NCBI GenBank assembly: GCA_029582165.1
Contig: CM055874.1
Location: forward strand, 2,926,114-2,990,113
Direction of reading: 5' to 3'
DNA from: Portulaca oleracea
Taxonomy: Eukaryota; Streptophyta; Magnoliopsida; Caryophyllales; Portulacaceae
DNA length: 64,000 bases
Part shown: piece after piece, positions 23,922 through 37,695 of the stretch
Layout of the letters: every line of letters starts with the position of its first letter
How positions within the stretch are numbered: position 1 is the stretch's first letter
Program-made: the position numbers and the translations under genes
The notes under the pieces: generated by a model
The model's input: the letters and a program-made list of their open reading frames with translations, nothing else
Databases searched by the model: none
Told to the model about the DNA's origin: nothing

Positions 23922-25567
23922 TGCATTTTGCAAAAGCTTTAGTTTGAGTTTTTGAGACTAGTTTCATTTTATCTTAGATTTAATATAGCAATTTTATACA
24001 AAGATAAATTGTATGTATAAAGTTAAAATTACACTCGTCATGTTTGGAGATTTGACGTAGCAATTTTATATTTTAATTTAAAATTTCAAATTAATTTCAT
24101 TGGATGTTAGATTTAAATTATTGATACCTATAATTGTGTAAAATGAGCGTTGAAAATCTATGGATATTGTTTAGTCCATAGGGATTAGGGACCCAAGTTG
24201 ATAAGTCGTACAAACTTGCATTTTGTTTAAGCTATGTAAATTATAAATGTAATATACCATATGTAAGACGTCAAATTTGACTGAGAATGTTAGTAGTTAG
24301 TACATAACCTGATTTTTAGATTACATAAATTTGATTTTATTAAAAAAAACTTTATCTAAACGGGTAATGAGCGAAATTATCGTAAGTGATGTTTTAAGGG
24401 AGAATAGTTAGTGCATAACTTAATTTTTAGATACATAAATTTGATTTTTCTTTTTTATATGAACAATTAATGAGTGAAATTAATTTATCGTAAGTGATAC
24501 TTAAAGGGAGTTATAATTCTCATATATAGTAAGTTCGTGACTTCACTTGATGAAGTTTTGAAAAGACAAGATTGGACTATGATTCAAAGCAATCCACTAG
24601 GGAAAATACGAAAATTGCGTATATATTCATATTGAGACGTTGGAAAAGGAATTCTAGGTGACATTGCAACAATCTAATTAGTTTTAGTACTTATATCGAC
24701 TCTGCATAGTATTGCTAGAAATAAGCTAAACCGACTTACGAGTCCTTTCGAACTCTTACCATAAAACTGTGTTATGTAACATTAACCACCAACAAAACCT
24801 GTAATTCCTTGAGCTACTTGCTTTGTCTGAGCGGTCCATGAAGATAGTTTCAAAGTCGTTTTACCTAAAATATAAATAAAAACCCAAGTCATGTTTTTAA
24901 AGAATATATCAAAACCCATTCATTTATTACCAAAATTTCAAGTTTAACTTGCTTTATTTTAACCTTAAATCTCAAATTCAGTAAGCATTCAAACTGCTTC
25001 AACGTCCTCATGGTAAGCCTTAGTTTAGGTCTAATCTCTTCGCCTTTTCTTTTTCAAAATAAGTTTTATTTAGAAGTTAGAAAATAACTTCAAAACAAAT
25101 TTCGGGAAAATAAATTCAAAATCACTTAGCATGGTCCAAGTTTATACAATTATTATATGGTCCACCGAAATATACCTCTGCGAACAAATACCCATATTAT
25201 CCACATGATAAACTATCCTTAAATCATCCACCTTTAATCTTCCAATTAGAAGTACAATAATTAATATGAAAATGTATTTTAAAAGGACAATTTTATTTAT
25301 CTAGAATTTTATTAACCATCTTGAATTGTCCTAATTACCATCCTTATTTTGAATTCTAGTTATCATCTATTATCAAGTCAAGTGGTAACCACCCCATCTT
25401 TCATACTCTCTATCAACTTTTTGTTCATGGTGGAAGCAAAATATTTCATATTTATAACTTTGTGAAAGTTACTTATCATGAACAGTTTGGTATCAACCTT
25501 CTTTTTAGGTTATCTTAGTTTTGAAATTTGAAACAATAGCACTAATACGTTTCTAACGATACTAAAT
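23922..25567. other. Intergenic, no gene
   Basis: A short direct duplication is visible near 24300 and 24410 (ATAACYTRATTTTTAGAT...ACATAAATTTGATTTT). Around 25497-25530 there is a short match to the duplicated segment at 28021 (GGTTATCTTAGTTTTGAAA). Confidence 0.5.
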
Positions 25568-25874
25568 TAGACCTGGCAAAACAAACCTAAGAAAACCCAA
25601 CCCGGACCCAAATGGATGATCCAATCTTTGACCTAAATTCAAAGGACACCGAACCCGAAACCAATTCAAGTCGCAATATGAAAAGTGACCCGATTAAGAT
25701 CCACATCTAAATGTTCCCAAATTAAAACATAACCTAATCGGGAAGAACCTCACCCGAACCAATCCGAATAAAACTCACCTTTAGGTCAACTAACGAACCG
25801 AATAGAAATTGGTTGATCTAATGTCAACCCAAATCGATCTTCATCCAAATTGACTCACCCGATTATCAGGTCTA
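25568..25874. mobile_element. hAT-type MITE with TAGACCTG ends (307 bp)
   Basis: Begins TAGACCTGGCAA and ends TTATCAGGTCTA. The flanks TACTAAAT and TATCAAAT are an imperfect 8-bp pair. It shares the TAGACCTG terminus and the CCCGACC/CCGAACC-rich interior with the hAT element at 56972. Confidence 0.65.
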
Positions 25875-28014
25875 TATCAAATACATGATCCCTCTTCCTT
25901 TCCTTGATTCCTTCCAAAATAAGTTGAAGCCCCTTTTATTTACACCCTAAAGTAGAAATTCAAGTTGAAAAAAAAGGGTTCCCCAATTGCAAAATCTCAA
26001 AAACAAATATGAATATCCTCCTATTTACTCTCATATCTTTCATCCATTATTGTGATGTGGACTTTCAACCAGCCTTTTGGACCACCCTATGCATTATATA
26101 ATACCATCCTCTTCTTCAATTCTCCAATCTCAATGACATTCTCCTCTACAGCCTTTTTACTTACACTGTATTGGGCATTTGGGCATTTAACCATTTACCA
26201 TGCCACCCTGTTCCTACTACTTCTTACAGTATATGTTGTCTTTGTCCATTGATTAAAGATTTATTCAACTCCGGTGAAAACTTACAGTTCTTGTAAATAT
26301 GTGCAGTTGTCTTCAGTATTGACCTTTAAGGGTCAGAGAAATTTACTTCTTTTTATGTCAGGTGCCAATATTAATAGTCATGTACTCATAAGAAGTTAGC
26401 AATTTACATTTTCATTTTGTCAATATACTTATATTAGACCATGTGTAATGGTGGGATAAAATTTTCCCCATAACTACATACAATGGGAGGTGAAAGGATA
26501 GAGGTCATGTTTGGTAAATAAATTACTGGATGACTTATTGAGAAAAATGGCTTATTAGAAGATTTGATCAAACCAAATAAGCTAAATGAGTATTTTGCAA
26601 ACAACTTGTTCATTTGGTTGATAGGTCCAATAAACTGATTTTCAATAGGCTTACATGAGCAACCTATTAGGTTGGTTGTTTATACTTTATAGAAATTGTC
26701 ATTTAACCCAAAACTTATAAAAACTTACATACATGTCATAATGGATACATATTATTTAAAAATTAGTGATAAAGAATATAAATGGAATCTCAACAATTAC
26801 TTTTTCAAAAACAATCAACTTTACCAAATAGCTAATAAAACAGTCATTCCAAACAACTAATAGTAAACAAGCAATACAAACAGTCATAGCTAACAGTTGT
26901 TTATCAAACTAAACCAAAGATTATTGTAGTAATGAGAGAAGGAATAAAAAATGAGGGGTGATGATATGTGTCTTATCCCAATTATAAGAAACTAATAAAA
27001 AAATGAGAGAAGCAATACTTAAGTGTCTTTTTTTTATAAAACTAATATGTATTATAATTTTTAACCTCGAATTTTTTGACAGATACTATTAATTATCAAT
27101 TATAAGAAGCTTGGAATGTGTTGGCTACGCCAACAATTTAAATTGACACCCTAACGAATGAATCTCATCCGTTAGACATATTTTAGACGTCTTTTTATAA
27201 ATTTAAAACATATATATATGTGTGTGTAATTTTATACCATTTATATATATTATTATAGTTATAGAAAACAATCATGTAATTTTTTTTTAATTTAATTTAC
27301 AAATATATATATTTTATACCATGACAAGACACTCAATATGTGTCTTGCCCAAAACATTTATCATTTCGGATAAAAAAAATGACGAGTTACCCACCAAACG
27401 TTAGAATTATTACGTTATTACGTCCAATTTACTCTTTTCGTTCCTTTAGCTATATAACTTTTGAGGAACTTTCAATGACCCGCTTGTACTTTACAAACAA
27501 TATTGTTGTTTTCCATCTTCTCACGTGCTATTAATGCCATCGCCCGTCATTCATCCCGTAATCTTTTATACAGATTCTGTTTTTTTTTTTTTTTCAACAC
27601 AAAAAATCATAATCACTTCAAATACTTTCGGATAAATTATCACTTGTGAATTTCATATATTTCTTGCAATATCTTTTAGCTCTGGATCGTGCTGCAAATT
27701 GGTTAGTAAAGCTTGGTCATTCTGTTTTATCTTCTATTGCATCATTTTAGTTTTCATAGAGATTTATCAGTTATTGTTAGTGAGGATGTCTTAGGAAAAT
27801 CCCTTGAGAGAATAATTTCTTAGGTGCTTTTGTTTACTCTTGTTAAAAAAAATATTAGAATTAATATTCGGAAGACTATGTAGGAAAATATGTGGCCTCA
27901 AAAAAAGATGCAGAAAAATGGGCATGAAGCGAACTAGACCGATATGGGGCTACAAAGGCCCACTAGCAAATAGGCTAGAAGAATTGTTTTGAAACAATAC
28001 AAAAGTTTTTTTTT
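25875..28014. other. Intergenic with weak repeat traces
   Basis: About 26511-26925 may be a MITE (ATGTTTGGTAAATAAAT on the left, GTTTATCAAACTAAACCAAA on the right). 27068-27205 is the partner of the repeat at 5058. A T16 run precedes 28021. No gene seen. Confidence 0.4.
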
Positions 28015-28298
28015 TTTTTTTGAACTCACAATACAAAACTTCTTCTTTCTGGGTTATCTTAGTTTTGAAATTTGTATTGTGAGTTCAAAAGAATTGTTTT
28101 GAACACCTCTACAAAACAATAACAATGGCCATGCTCATGCATAAATTGGGTTATCTTAGTTTTTTGAACTCACAATACAAATTTCAAAACTAAGATAACC
28201 CAGAAAGAAGAAGGTTTTGTATTGTGAGTTCAAAAAAATTGTTTTGAACACACCTCTACAAAACAATAACAATGGCCATGCTCATGCATAAATTGGGT
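28015..28298. repeat. Tandem duplication with one internal segment inverted
   Basis: A 67-bp segment bounded by TGAACTCACAATACAAA and its inverse lies at 28021-28087 and again, in reverse orientation, at 28165-28232. A second, roughly 60-bp segment (TTGTTTTGAACACCTCTACA..., ending AAATTGGGT) follows each copy in the same orientation (28091-28151 and 28238-28298). The two 67-bp copies could pair as a long hairpin. Confidence 0.85.
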
Positions 28299-28652
28299 CA
28301 TAAATTGTAATTACCAAAATGAACCAACAACAATGGAACTACCTTGACAGTAGAGCTCTATATAACAACAGAAATAAGCCTTTCCCAAGAATTGAGAACA
28401 TAATCATGAGTTCAAAACCCTAACCTTTCTTCCAAACAAACTAGACTTGACAACACAAAAACCAGTTAGGGCTGTATACTGATGCTATACTGTGTTCATC
28501 CCTCTTCAATATTCACTAATCAAAAACAAAAAAATTTGTGGCAAATCTCGATACGAAAAGGGAAAAGAAAAAAGAACAATCAAGAAAAATGGAATGAAGA
28601 CTGTTGAGCACTTTGTTTGTTTCTCTAGCTTGATGCACATCTAGGAAAAGCT
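28299..28652 (-). other. Likely 3' untranslated region and downstream DNA of the URGT gene
   Basis: Lies downstream of the transporter stop codon. No gene seen. The 3' end was not located. Confidence 0.4.
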
Positions 28653-30979
28653 TCATACCTTCCCATCAGCTTCTTCAGACTGGAGCAGCCTGTCGAGATC
28701 TTGAGGCTTGACGACGTCAGGGACAACCGGGGTGACTCGACGTTCTTTTCCCCCTGGCTTTGACGACGCATTTCCGTACCAAATCATACCTAGGATGGCG
28801 ATGATCATCCCTAGAACGACGTGCATGTTGAGCCCTTCCTTCCCGAAGAATGTGAACCCTAGGATCAGCACCAGAATTGTCTTCATGTGTCCCAAAACTT
28901 GGAATGTCACTGCTGAGAATCTACCGATGCAGATGAACTGGCTCAGGTTTGTGCCTATCGCTATGGTGCACGACAGGATTATGAAGAACTGACAACAGAA
29001 AATTGACAAGTTCAGTAACTAGCATGTGTAAATGGGATGGAATCGAAAGGTTGTAGGAGGGAAAAATGTACCGTGGACAAGCCGTTGTATGAGTAAGCAT
29101 CGACCCTTTTGTCAGTTAGCCAGTAGTCGAGGAACGGTCCGACAACCAGCAGGGAAGCAGCCTGAACTGGTGCAGTGCGGCCCAACAGGTTGAATGATCC
29201 GATGGAGTACTTACGTTGAAGATGGTGTACATACTGCAGAGAAATCAGAGGGTGAATATACTTTTTAACCAGATTAGTAAGGGAGACGAATTTTCTTTCG
29301 ATCTCAACTTTCAAGGACCAAACTGGGCCTAAATAATGTACAGACACAGGGAAGAGAAGTTACATATTGTTGTAAAGCAGTGCTCCAAACAGCTATGAAT
29401 GCCGCGATGAATCCCTTGGCATTGACGCTGACATCCGTGACAGTGCATACTCCGACCCCAAGCAGGACCAGCATTATGCTAAGTTTTGTGTCTCTGGAGT
29501 ATAGCACTTTGTCCAACACCACTTCCAGAAAGCACGACACCGGGATCATACTCAGCTTTGCAATCTGAAACCCAGGCACAGAGAAATCATTAGTCTACTT
29601 GTGGCGGGTTTTGTGTTTTTTTAAGTATAGGCCTATAGGGTAGTGTTCCTGCGGCTAAACTGACCTGATAGAATCCCACGGAATTCCACATCAAGCTCAC
29701 GTTCATTCCGACAATGGAGAAGTTTGCGAAAAGAACAAACTTGACAATCTCGGAAAATGGTAGGTGTGACGGCTGGATGTAGCCCAGCCAACGGAAAAGA
29801 GAAGTCATGATTGTGGTTGTTGCGAAGTGGAGACCAGTCAGTGTTGTAGCTGCATCGCATCACGGGAATGAAAATTTTTTATCAGGAAACTCGGGATATT
29901 TTAGTGACAGAGACATAAACAAAGCATGACCAACAGAGAGAGAAACATCACAATCAGCATGTTCAACCAACCTTACAAATAACTAGTAATGGCGAACTCT
30001 TTACCGAAGTCAAAATTTACTATCAATGGCACAATTTTGTGGGTGTTGAAAGTACAACCACATCCTTTCCAAATAAATTCATGCAGCATTTCACAAAACC
30101 AAGGGTTAGCAATCAAAACTTCTGGAAAAATTAGTCCTTCAACACAGTCTTAATAAGATGTGCAATGTTCTTTAACTTAGCTTATTTTCAACAACTCCCA
30201 TTATGGATCCCACTTTTGCAGGGTTTGGGCAGATCCAAGTTTAAGCATCCTTAGCTCTGCAAACATCATTGCTTGCGGATTGATTCCAAGAGACCCAGAA
30301 AAAAATGAAAAAAAGGAAGGATGATACTGTGAAGTTGAAAAATTCATTTTGTTGAATTGTAATTCTTATCCCTTTTCCGGTAGAAGAAAGATCAAATGTA
30401 CTACAACACCAAAGTTGATGCATTTTGTTGAACATATGCCAAAAGAAAGAGTACTTGTTTTGAAGCAGGCAGACATAAGAATGTAGGAGGTCAAAGATGA
30501 GCACTTGAAAACACTTTCAAAGACTAGTCAATGATGTAAAAAGATTCTACGACGAAAATGATAAAACCATCAAAGAAATAGCTAATCCACTTTACTAAAG
30601 ACTGAATCTTCGAATATTTGCTAATTTTAGTCCCTCCCTACCAATATTGACTGCAGCTACCTTCTGAACTGAGAGATCAACACAGAAATCTCAACAGCAA
30701 CATATTGCAGTAATTTACTACCTAAGATGAATTATGACAGCCATACTACAAACCAAATTATATTTCCCGAACTCTGATCTGCGCAAATCAGGCCGATACA
30801 TAAAAGATCTAGCAAGAGAAGAAATGCGAATCACATCATATGCACTCACCAAAAGTAAATCCATACGTCTGCATCAACGCCTTGTTGACAATAATGATCC
30901 CCACCGAAGTGACGATATTGAAGGACCATGCGCCTATATCGAGGGCAGCTTTCCTATCGGCCTTGCTCGGGGAAGACAT
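28653..30979 (-). CDS. URGT: UDP-rhamnose/UDP-galactose transporter, URGT4/5/6 clade
   Basis: Five coding exons: 30850-30979, 29665-29849, 29364-29564, 29072-29233 and 28653-28988. They total 1014 bases, 337 residues, and phase is kept at all four junctions. The product starts [20 protein letters not shown], has about ten hydrophobic segments and no cleaved signal, and ends in GKV with a charged cytosolic tail. The blocks [77 protein letters not shown] and [13 protein letters not shown] are those of the plant URGT group of the nucleotide-sugar/triose-phosphate translocator superfamily. These Golgi antiporters bring UDP-Rha and UDP-Gal in exchange for UMP, feeding pectin synthesis. Length and exon pattern look complete. 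Which of the paralogues it corresponds to cannot be settled by eye; substrate is inferred from family. Confidence 0.93.
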
Positions 30980-32375
30980 TGTTGGATGTCGAAGCTACCA
31001 AATATCTTCAACAGTAAGAAAAAAACAATCACCCTGTATCTTGATTGATGATCCAAATACCCACCAGATGATATACAAGCTTAAGAACTACTCTCGATCC
31101 TTGTTCTTCGCACAAACTTCCCTGTAACCATTCGAATATCAGACGAATGCTTTTGCAATATAATACAAAAAAACCCACTACATAGATCTACAGCAAATCA
31201 CAGCACACCCATGTTTCAGATGAGCTGAATCTGTAGAAAAATGGAAGAATATGTATGCTTACAGAATTCGAAAAGAAGTTTCGTCGTGACGAAGAATCTA
31301 ATGCATTGCAATGTGGGTATATAACTTGTTAATTCACCACCCCAGGAAGATGTCAAAGTAGTCAGCTGGTCAAAAAAGCCAAACCCTTTGAACTTGTACA
31401 AGAAATGTTTTTCCCTCAAACAGTTTCTATAGAATATTCAAGGGTAGATTTAAAGACCACAAATATTTATATATAAATCTAAAAAAAGAAAAAAAAAACT
31501 CTCAAATCTCATTGCAAATGGATCTTCTATCTTGATCCATACCAATTATGATTTATGACAGTAAAAAAGTTCAAGCAACAAATTTTACTTTCCTCTTTCC
31601 TAATTGTCACTTGTCAGTGCATCCACCATTGATCTGATCCCATAACTGTAATTTAACAACTGGAAAACCATCTCAATGTCATGGGCACCAACATGTCAGG
31701 GAAGGAAAAAAATACTATATTAATATATATATATAAATCATGAGACCCATAACACTAAAAATAATCTGCAATTTGTCCCATTATTTTCATAAAATAATTT
31801 CAAATCACAATTCTTTTACTAACACAAAACCCAGAAGCCCAAACTTTCATCTGCATCGAATACTGGGCAGAGAACAATGGAGATTATAAAATTCAGGGAA
31901 GAACAGAGTCAGATATCCTCATTACAACAAAACCCAGAAACAAAAACGAATTAAAACCTAGTAAAAGTACTCAAAATCATGCAGAAAAACACCTGAGAAT
32001 CGAAATCAATGGAGAAGCATTCAAACTCGAGCAATCAAGTGAACTGGGAAGAAACTTACCCAGTTACGAAGCACCCAAAATTTGGGGGAAAATCAAGCTT
32101 AGATTGATGATGAAGAAGGATGAAGAAGTTGTAAATAAGCAAAAGTATGAAAAAGAAGGGGGAGTTAACGTGCGGCAATGAACTCGGATGAAGCAGAGAG
32201 GAGGAATGTCAATGGAGGTTGAGTTAATTCAAAATTAATGGTTTCTTAATCTCTCCATTAAAGACTGATAAAGAGAGATGGGGATTGAAAGAAAGAGAGA
32301 GAGGTAATAATAAGTAGAGAGAGAAAGGCACAGATTTTGTGTTTGCTGGGTTGCCAAAATTAAGTTTTATTTATA
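30980..32375 (-). promoter_or_regulatory. URGT 5' leader with leader intron, and TATA box
   Basis: A TATAAATA box lies on the minus strand at 32368-32375, so transcription probably starts near 32340. A strong donor (CTGG/GTAAGTTTC, exon end at 32060) and an acceptor (TTTGGTAG, exon start at 30994) define a likely 1065-bp intron within the 5' UTR, leaving 15 leader bases before the ATG. The leader exon is GA-rich. Splice sites were chosen by consensus only. Confidence 0.55.
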
Positions 32376-35300
32376 TTCTTTCTTTGTTTCTGTAATTTGT
32401 TTATTTATTTCCCTCCCTATGTGTTTGAGTGCTCCCTCTAAAGACAAGATGAGAAACAAATAGGGGAGACGCACTTATAAATATGGCATTAATTCCTTCA
32501 CTTGATGTGTTTAATTGGGTATTAATCAAATAGTGGGAGTTTTTATTTCAATTGTTGTAAATACATCGATTATAAATCATACTAGATATTATCATTAATT
32601 TTCAAAAAAATATATAATTATTATATTCACTTGATGTGTTTAATTGGCTCTTGCCCTTAATTTTCAAAAAAAATCATACTAGATACATAATCACGACCCC
32701 CTCTTTGGAACCTTAAACTTTTTTTATCATTAATTTCTCAAGATTACAGTGTTTTATTAAATATAAAAATATACTTATTATGTTCGAAAAGAAAAATATT
32801 ATCATAAGAGTAAGTATAATGTTATAATATTTTGATAAAATATTATGTAATTTATGTGAGAAATTGTCAATTTTATCAAGCTCATTGCGATTATATAAAT
32901 ATATATCTATATAATATTTTCAAATATATTACGTTAGAAATTAAAAGTTTAAATAATACAAGTGGAGAATATGAAAAATGGAAACAAATATTAAGGAACA
33001 AACAAAGTCTATTTTAATCTAATAAATACACCTTTCAATCTCTTTCTTTCTTTGAGATCGTACCACTTTCAATCAAATAAATATATTATTTTTTCCTATA
33101 TTATTATTCATTATTAGCTATTTTCTTAAAAAGAAAATTTTTAAAAAATATTTCCTATACAACCAAAATGCTTTCAATTGATGAACGAATTTTTAAATCG
33201 TTGGTTCCTTCAAAAAGAAAAAGAAAACAAGTCAATGGTGGGTTTCATGACACTCATATAATTAATTAATTAATTAATTAATTATGTATCCTTTTACTAA
33301 TGATGAAGTCATATATGTATGGCCATGGCGGAGGAACCTTCTCTTAAATCTTAACCATTGGTGTCATTTTCTTGGTAATTATGTGGGACTTGAAAGGCAA
33401 GTTTGGGAGATTTGCATCATGTGATTCAGTTTGCCTAATTTTGGCTTAACCTCTCAAACAAAAGTAATTAGGCACTTTACCAATGCATCTTCACGAGGAG
33501 TTGTGACAAGATTTTGACTGTTGTGATTTCTGAAGGTGGAAATTGTTAGGTAAAATGTCATTGGATTAATTAGTCGACTCACAATCACAATTTTATCAAA
33601 TTAAAGCTTAATTAATCCAAAATTATTTATGCTCATTATGAAGCTCCCACAAACCTTATGTATGTCACGCACGGTATGAAACTTTTACATATCTTTATTT
33701 GGGGAGATTTTATATATAGAGAGATAACAGATTTGGTAGAAAGATAATTTATATAGAGAGGGGATAAGAGAAAATCACAACCCTTAATTGGTGTGTGGTC
33801 ATGGATATTAAGAATTGTGGTTAATGATTTCAGAGAATGTGATTATAGATTTCAGGGAATGTGATTATAAAATACATGACTACACTCCTTAATATCTATG
33901 ATCACACACCGTAAGATGTAAAATTAAGGGCTATAATTTTTTCTTTTCACCTTCCAAACTAAATTCTCTTTCTACCGGACCCGTTCTCATATATAATATT
34001 GCAATGCAACTCACATGAAGACTGAAGACTCTACAATCCCACGTGAGTAGGCAAATAAGGGTACTCAGAGTCAAAATTAAATGCTTCCAGATGGACTTAA
34101 ACTCACAACTAAAATTATTATATATTATAATTAAAATAAAATATGATACAATAATTTTAGAATTTTATGTGTCCAAATTTCCTCCATTCACTACAAGTAT
34201 CTCACTATTTATTTATTTAGTTAGTTAATTATTTATTATTGTTGTCGTCGTCGCCATTTTTATTGTTGTTGCCGTCGTCTTCGTTGTCATCCCCAGACCT
34301 CTTATGAGTAGGATCATATTAGAAGTGTTGTTGCTATATTAGTATGATCATCTTCGTCATCATAAATAAGCTCATCATAATATTAACATTATTTATGTTT
34401 TCAAATTGAAACTTTCCATTTCATATGTTTTCTTTCTTCTCTTAAATTTAACTAAAAAATATTACTGCATTTTTTCACAAAGTACTTTATAAATAATAGC
34501 TGCTTCATGAATTGTACTAACTACAAATATTACATGCTACAAGTGTAGTCAATCTTTTCACATAATTATTAGAATTACAAAACTCCAAAAATCTTCCCAT
34601 TTAGGTATATGGACACTAGTTCAAAAAAACAAATACAATAATGGAAACTTTGAAAATAGACCAAATAACTTAATACAAAATACTGAATATCAAAAATTTT
34701 GATTACAAGCCAAATGACAATTAATGTATTCTCAAGTTATCGGTTGTACTCGACTCTGTGAATGAAAATTTTCACTCAATCTCATTTCTCATAAACTTCA
34801 ACATCAATCAATCTTATCAATATTATTGAATAAAGAGATAGTAGGTCATGTCATAGATTCGAGGGTCATTTAATTTATAATTTATTCTTATTAATGCAAT
34901 TATTAAAACTGAGCGCATAACCACATTAAGGTAAAACCTAGCTAACCTATTGATCTACTATTTCGTTTTTACATTGAATATTTTATTTCATTTTTTTAAT
35001 AAAAAAACTATTTCACTTATTTCAATGAGAGTCTAATGAGCTAACCAGTCCATGTAAAAGGAGATATACCGAACCATTTAGACTCATTATTGCACAATAT
35101 ATCTAGAAATCAGTCCTAAAACATATTGTATATACCACATTGTAGCTAGGAGTGTCCAAAAATCAATCCTAAAGCCTTGTGGCCTAGGGGTGAGCAAAAT
35201 TCCAAAAATCCAAGTCCCATTCCACTCGCGGTCAATTCCTGATTCCAAATCTCATCTCCAGTAGGATTGGAATCGGGAGTGAAACTAAGAATAACGGAAT

Positions 35301-35489
35301 CAGAAGTGGGACTTAACCTCATCTTCAGTCCTTGTCCTAATTCCCGATCGATTATGTAAATATACAATTTCCTTGTTGTCTTTGCTTTTGCAATTTACAC
35401 ACTGACACTTCATAAAAATTATGTTATTTTTATGTTGATTTTTTATGGAAAAAATTCAAATAAAAGGGATAAATAGGTGAGGAAACCGA
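32376..35489. other. Intergenic, AT-rich, no gene
   Basis: A (TTAA)n tract lies at about 33259-33285. About 34224-34290 holds GTTGTCGTCGTCG-type trinucleotide repeats. About 35185-35360 (GGGGTGAGCAAAATTCC..., TCCCGATCGATTATG) resembles hAT-type MITE sequence but has no clear ends. Confidence 0.5.
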
Positions 35490-35687
35490 TAGGGCCATGT
35501 TCTTTGGTTGGGTTATTTTCAGGTTTTGATGAATAAACTGGATAGATTAGGATAAGTTGGGATAAATTATGTTTTTTTGGGGAATTGTGTTTTTAAAGTG
35601 GATATTTTTTTAGGGAATTGTGTTAAGCTTGGATATATTTGGATAAGTTGGGAAAGTTGTATTCAACCTAACCAAAAAACAGGGCCT
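35490..35687. mobile_element. MITE with AGGGCCATGTTCTTTGGTT ends
   Basis: The left end AGGGCCATGTTCTTTGGTT is mirrored by AACCTAACCAAAAAACAGGG at the right. The interior has repeated GGATAAGTTGGGA words. A related copy lies in SmE intron 4 (55401-55585). The end sequence and AT-rich flanks suggest PIF/Harbinger or hAT, undecided. Confidence 0.6.
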
Positions 35688-36184
35688 AATATATACGCGG
35701 ACGCAGTTTTCAACGTAGTGCCTTCCAGCGCACAAAAAATACTATCTACGATAAAGAATTGTATGTGATAAAGAAATTCACAATTTGTTACCCTATCAAT
35801 CAATTTTCATGCATGAAACTGAAATTTCAACTACTAACATGGCTCATAATACACTTAATAATATTTAACACGTATGTCGGTAGCCGGTGAATATATAAGC
35901 TAGCAAATTTAACATATACTACGTATTAAATACAAAATTGCAACATTTTTATTTAAAAAAAAGAAATAATTGCAGTACTCCCTCAAGGAAGAAAAAATAA
36001 AAAAGGCATGTGTCCAAAAAAAAAACATACATACATGACTTGCAAACTTGTCGTGCTTATTATATCATGAAATATGTACACAAATGAAAATTATTGCTCA
36101 ATCTGCTGGCAACCAATGCTGAATAAAACATTTTATTCTGATTGTTTGAAAAACATGTATGTATATAAATTTGATATTTATATA

Positions 36185-36499
36185 GAGTTGGCAAAAATTT
36201 AGGTCAATGTAATTTTAAGTTTGGACAAATCGGATATCGGACGAAAATTTGATGTCTGATACCTAATTCTTTAACGTATTTTTCGGGTAGAACTCAGGTC
36301 ATACAAATTGGACAAATATAAATTCGGATCTAAATGGATTCGGATAATAGAAATTTGAAGAAAATTATGTTTGAATTTTCGATCAAATTAATCAGTCGAT
36401 GTTAAAATTCGAACAAAAATGTTATGACCACGCCCAATTTTTTTTTTCCGAGTCACACAAATCTGAATTGTCTGATCGGACTAATTTTTGTCAACCATA
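36185..36499. mobile_element. Probable MITE, imperfect ends
   Basis: TTGGCAAAAATTTAGG on the left and CTAATTTTTGTCAACC on the right are inverted copies. The interior has TCGGA/CGGATC-rich words like the hAT elements at 25.6 and 57 kb. Flanking duplication not clear. Confidence 0.45.
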
Positions 36500-36785
36500 G
36501 GCCCTGTTCTTTTCTGCGGTTCCAAATCGCACCTACAATAGTTTTCCACACTTGCCACAATTTCTCCGTATCACTTCACACTTTACTACAACAATCATAA
36601 TTTTCTTTTTCCTTACTTTTCTCCTTTAGTTTTCACATTCTCTCTCCTTGCCTACTATATCAATCATTCTTACCACAAATTTTATCATATCTTATCATAT
36701 CATACCATACCACATTTTCCACAACATTACCATATCATATCATTTACCACGTTCAATTTCTCGCACAAAAGAAGACGCTGGGCCA
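36500..36785. mobile_element. CCGTTCTTTT-family MITE-like element, copy G
   Basis: Left end TAGGCCCTGTTCTTTTCTGCGG, right end CGCACAAAAGAAGACGCTGGGCC. The interior has CACAAT and CATATCATACC repeats (same orientation as copy D). It lies directly against the probable MITE at 36185. Confidence 0.6.
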
Positions 36786-37659
36786 CAATCTAATATCGAT
36801 GGTACTTTTACTATAAATGTGATATCACTTTCTGTAATGCGTACGTAAGCTAGTACAAACTTTATATTAGGCCTAAAGTAGTTTGAAAACTTAATTAGGA
36901 CTAATTAACAACCCCTTAAAATGAGCTTAGTGATAGATAGGTGTTAGACTATTAGGTGTCACTAATGATCTTACTTCACGCCATGCATGCACTGTTTGTT
37001 CTACTTGAATTAGATTACTGATTGTTTGGTGACCATAATTTTTTGGATCGGTGAACAAGCCCAATGTCTAGGGTCCTAGTTTAATTAATATATTATTAGG
37101 CCTCCATAATTCATTCATTCATAGATCAAAAATTAATAATAAAAATGATTAATAAGTGGGATTAATTAATTAAATAAAAGAAAGGTGAAGAAGTGAGTTG
37201 TGAGGAAAGGCATCAATGCACGTGCGAAGCATGTGGAGGGCATGTGAGTTTGGAAAGAAAGGGAAGGGCAATGTGAGTGAGTATAAGGTGGCGAGGTGCT
37301 TAATGCATGTTGAATCCACCCCCCTGACAAAACGCAAATTTCGTGACTCCCTTATTTTCGGTGCTAATTTTATAGTTTTCGCATCAATATTCGGAAATTA
37401 TTGTTGATTTATTGATAATTATCAACAATTTGCCAATTTCTTACACCAACAATGTATGTTAAACTATATATGTAATAATATCAGAGTGAGACGAATGTTT
37501 TTTTTTTTACCAAATGTAAGAAATATAATCCTGGGTACCTGTTTCTCAAGGAACTTATCTAATTAACCGGTCTCCCTTTGATTGAGGGAGGTTGACGGGC
37601 AGAGCGAGAAGAATGATTATGAAGTTAAACGTTAGAAGTTGATATCGATGATGATGATG

Positions 37660-37695
<36 letters not shown>

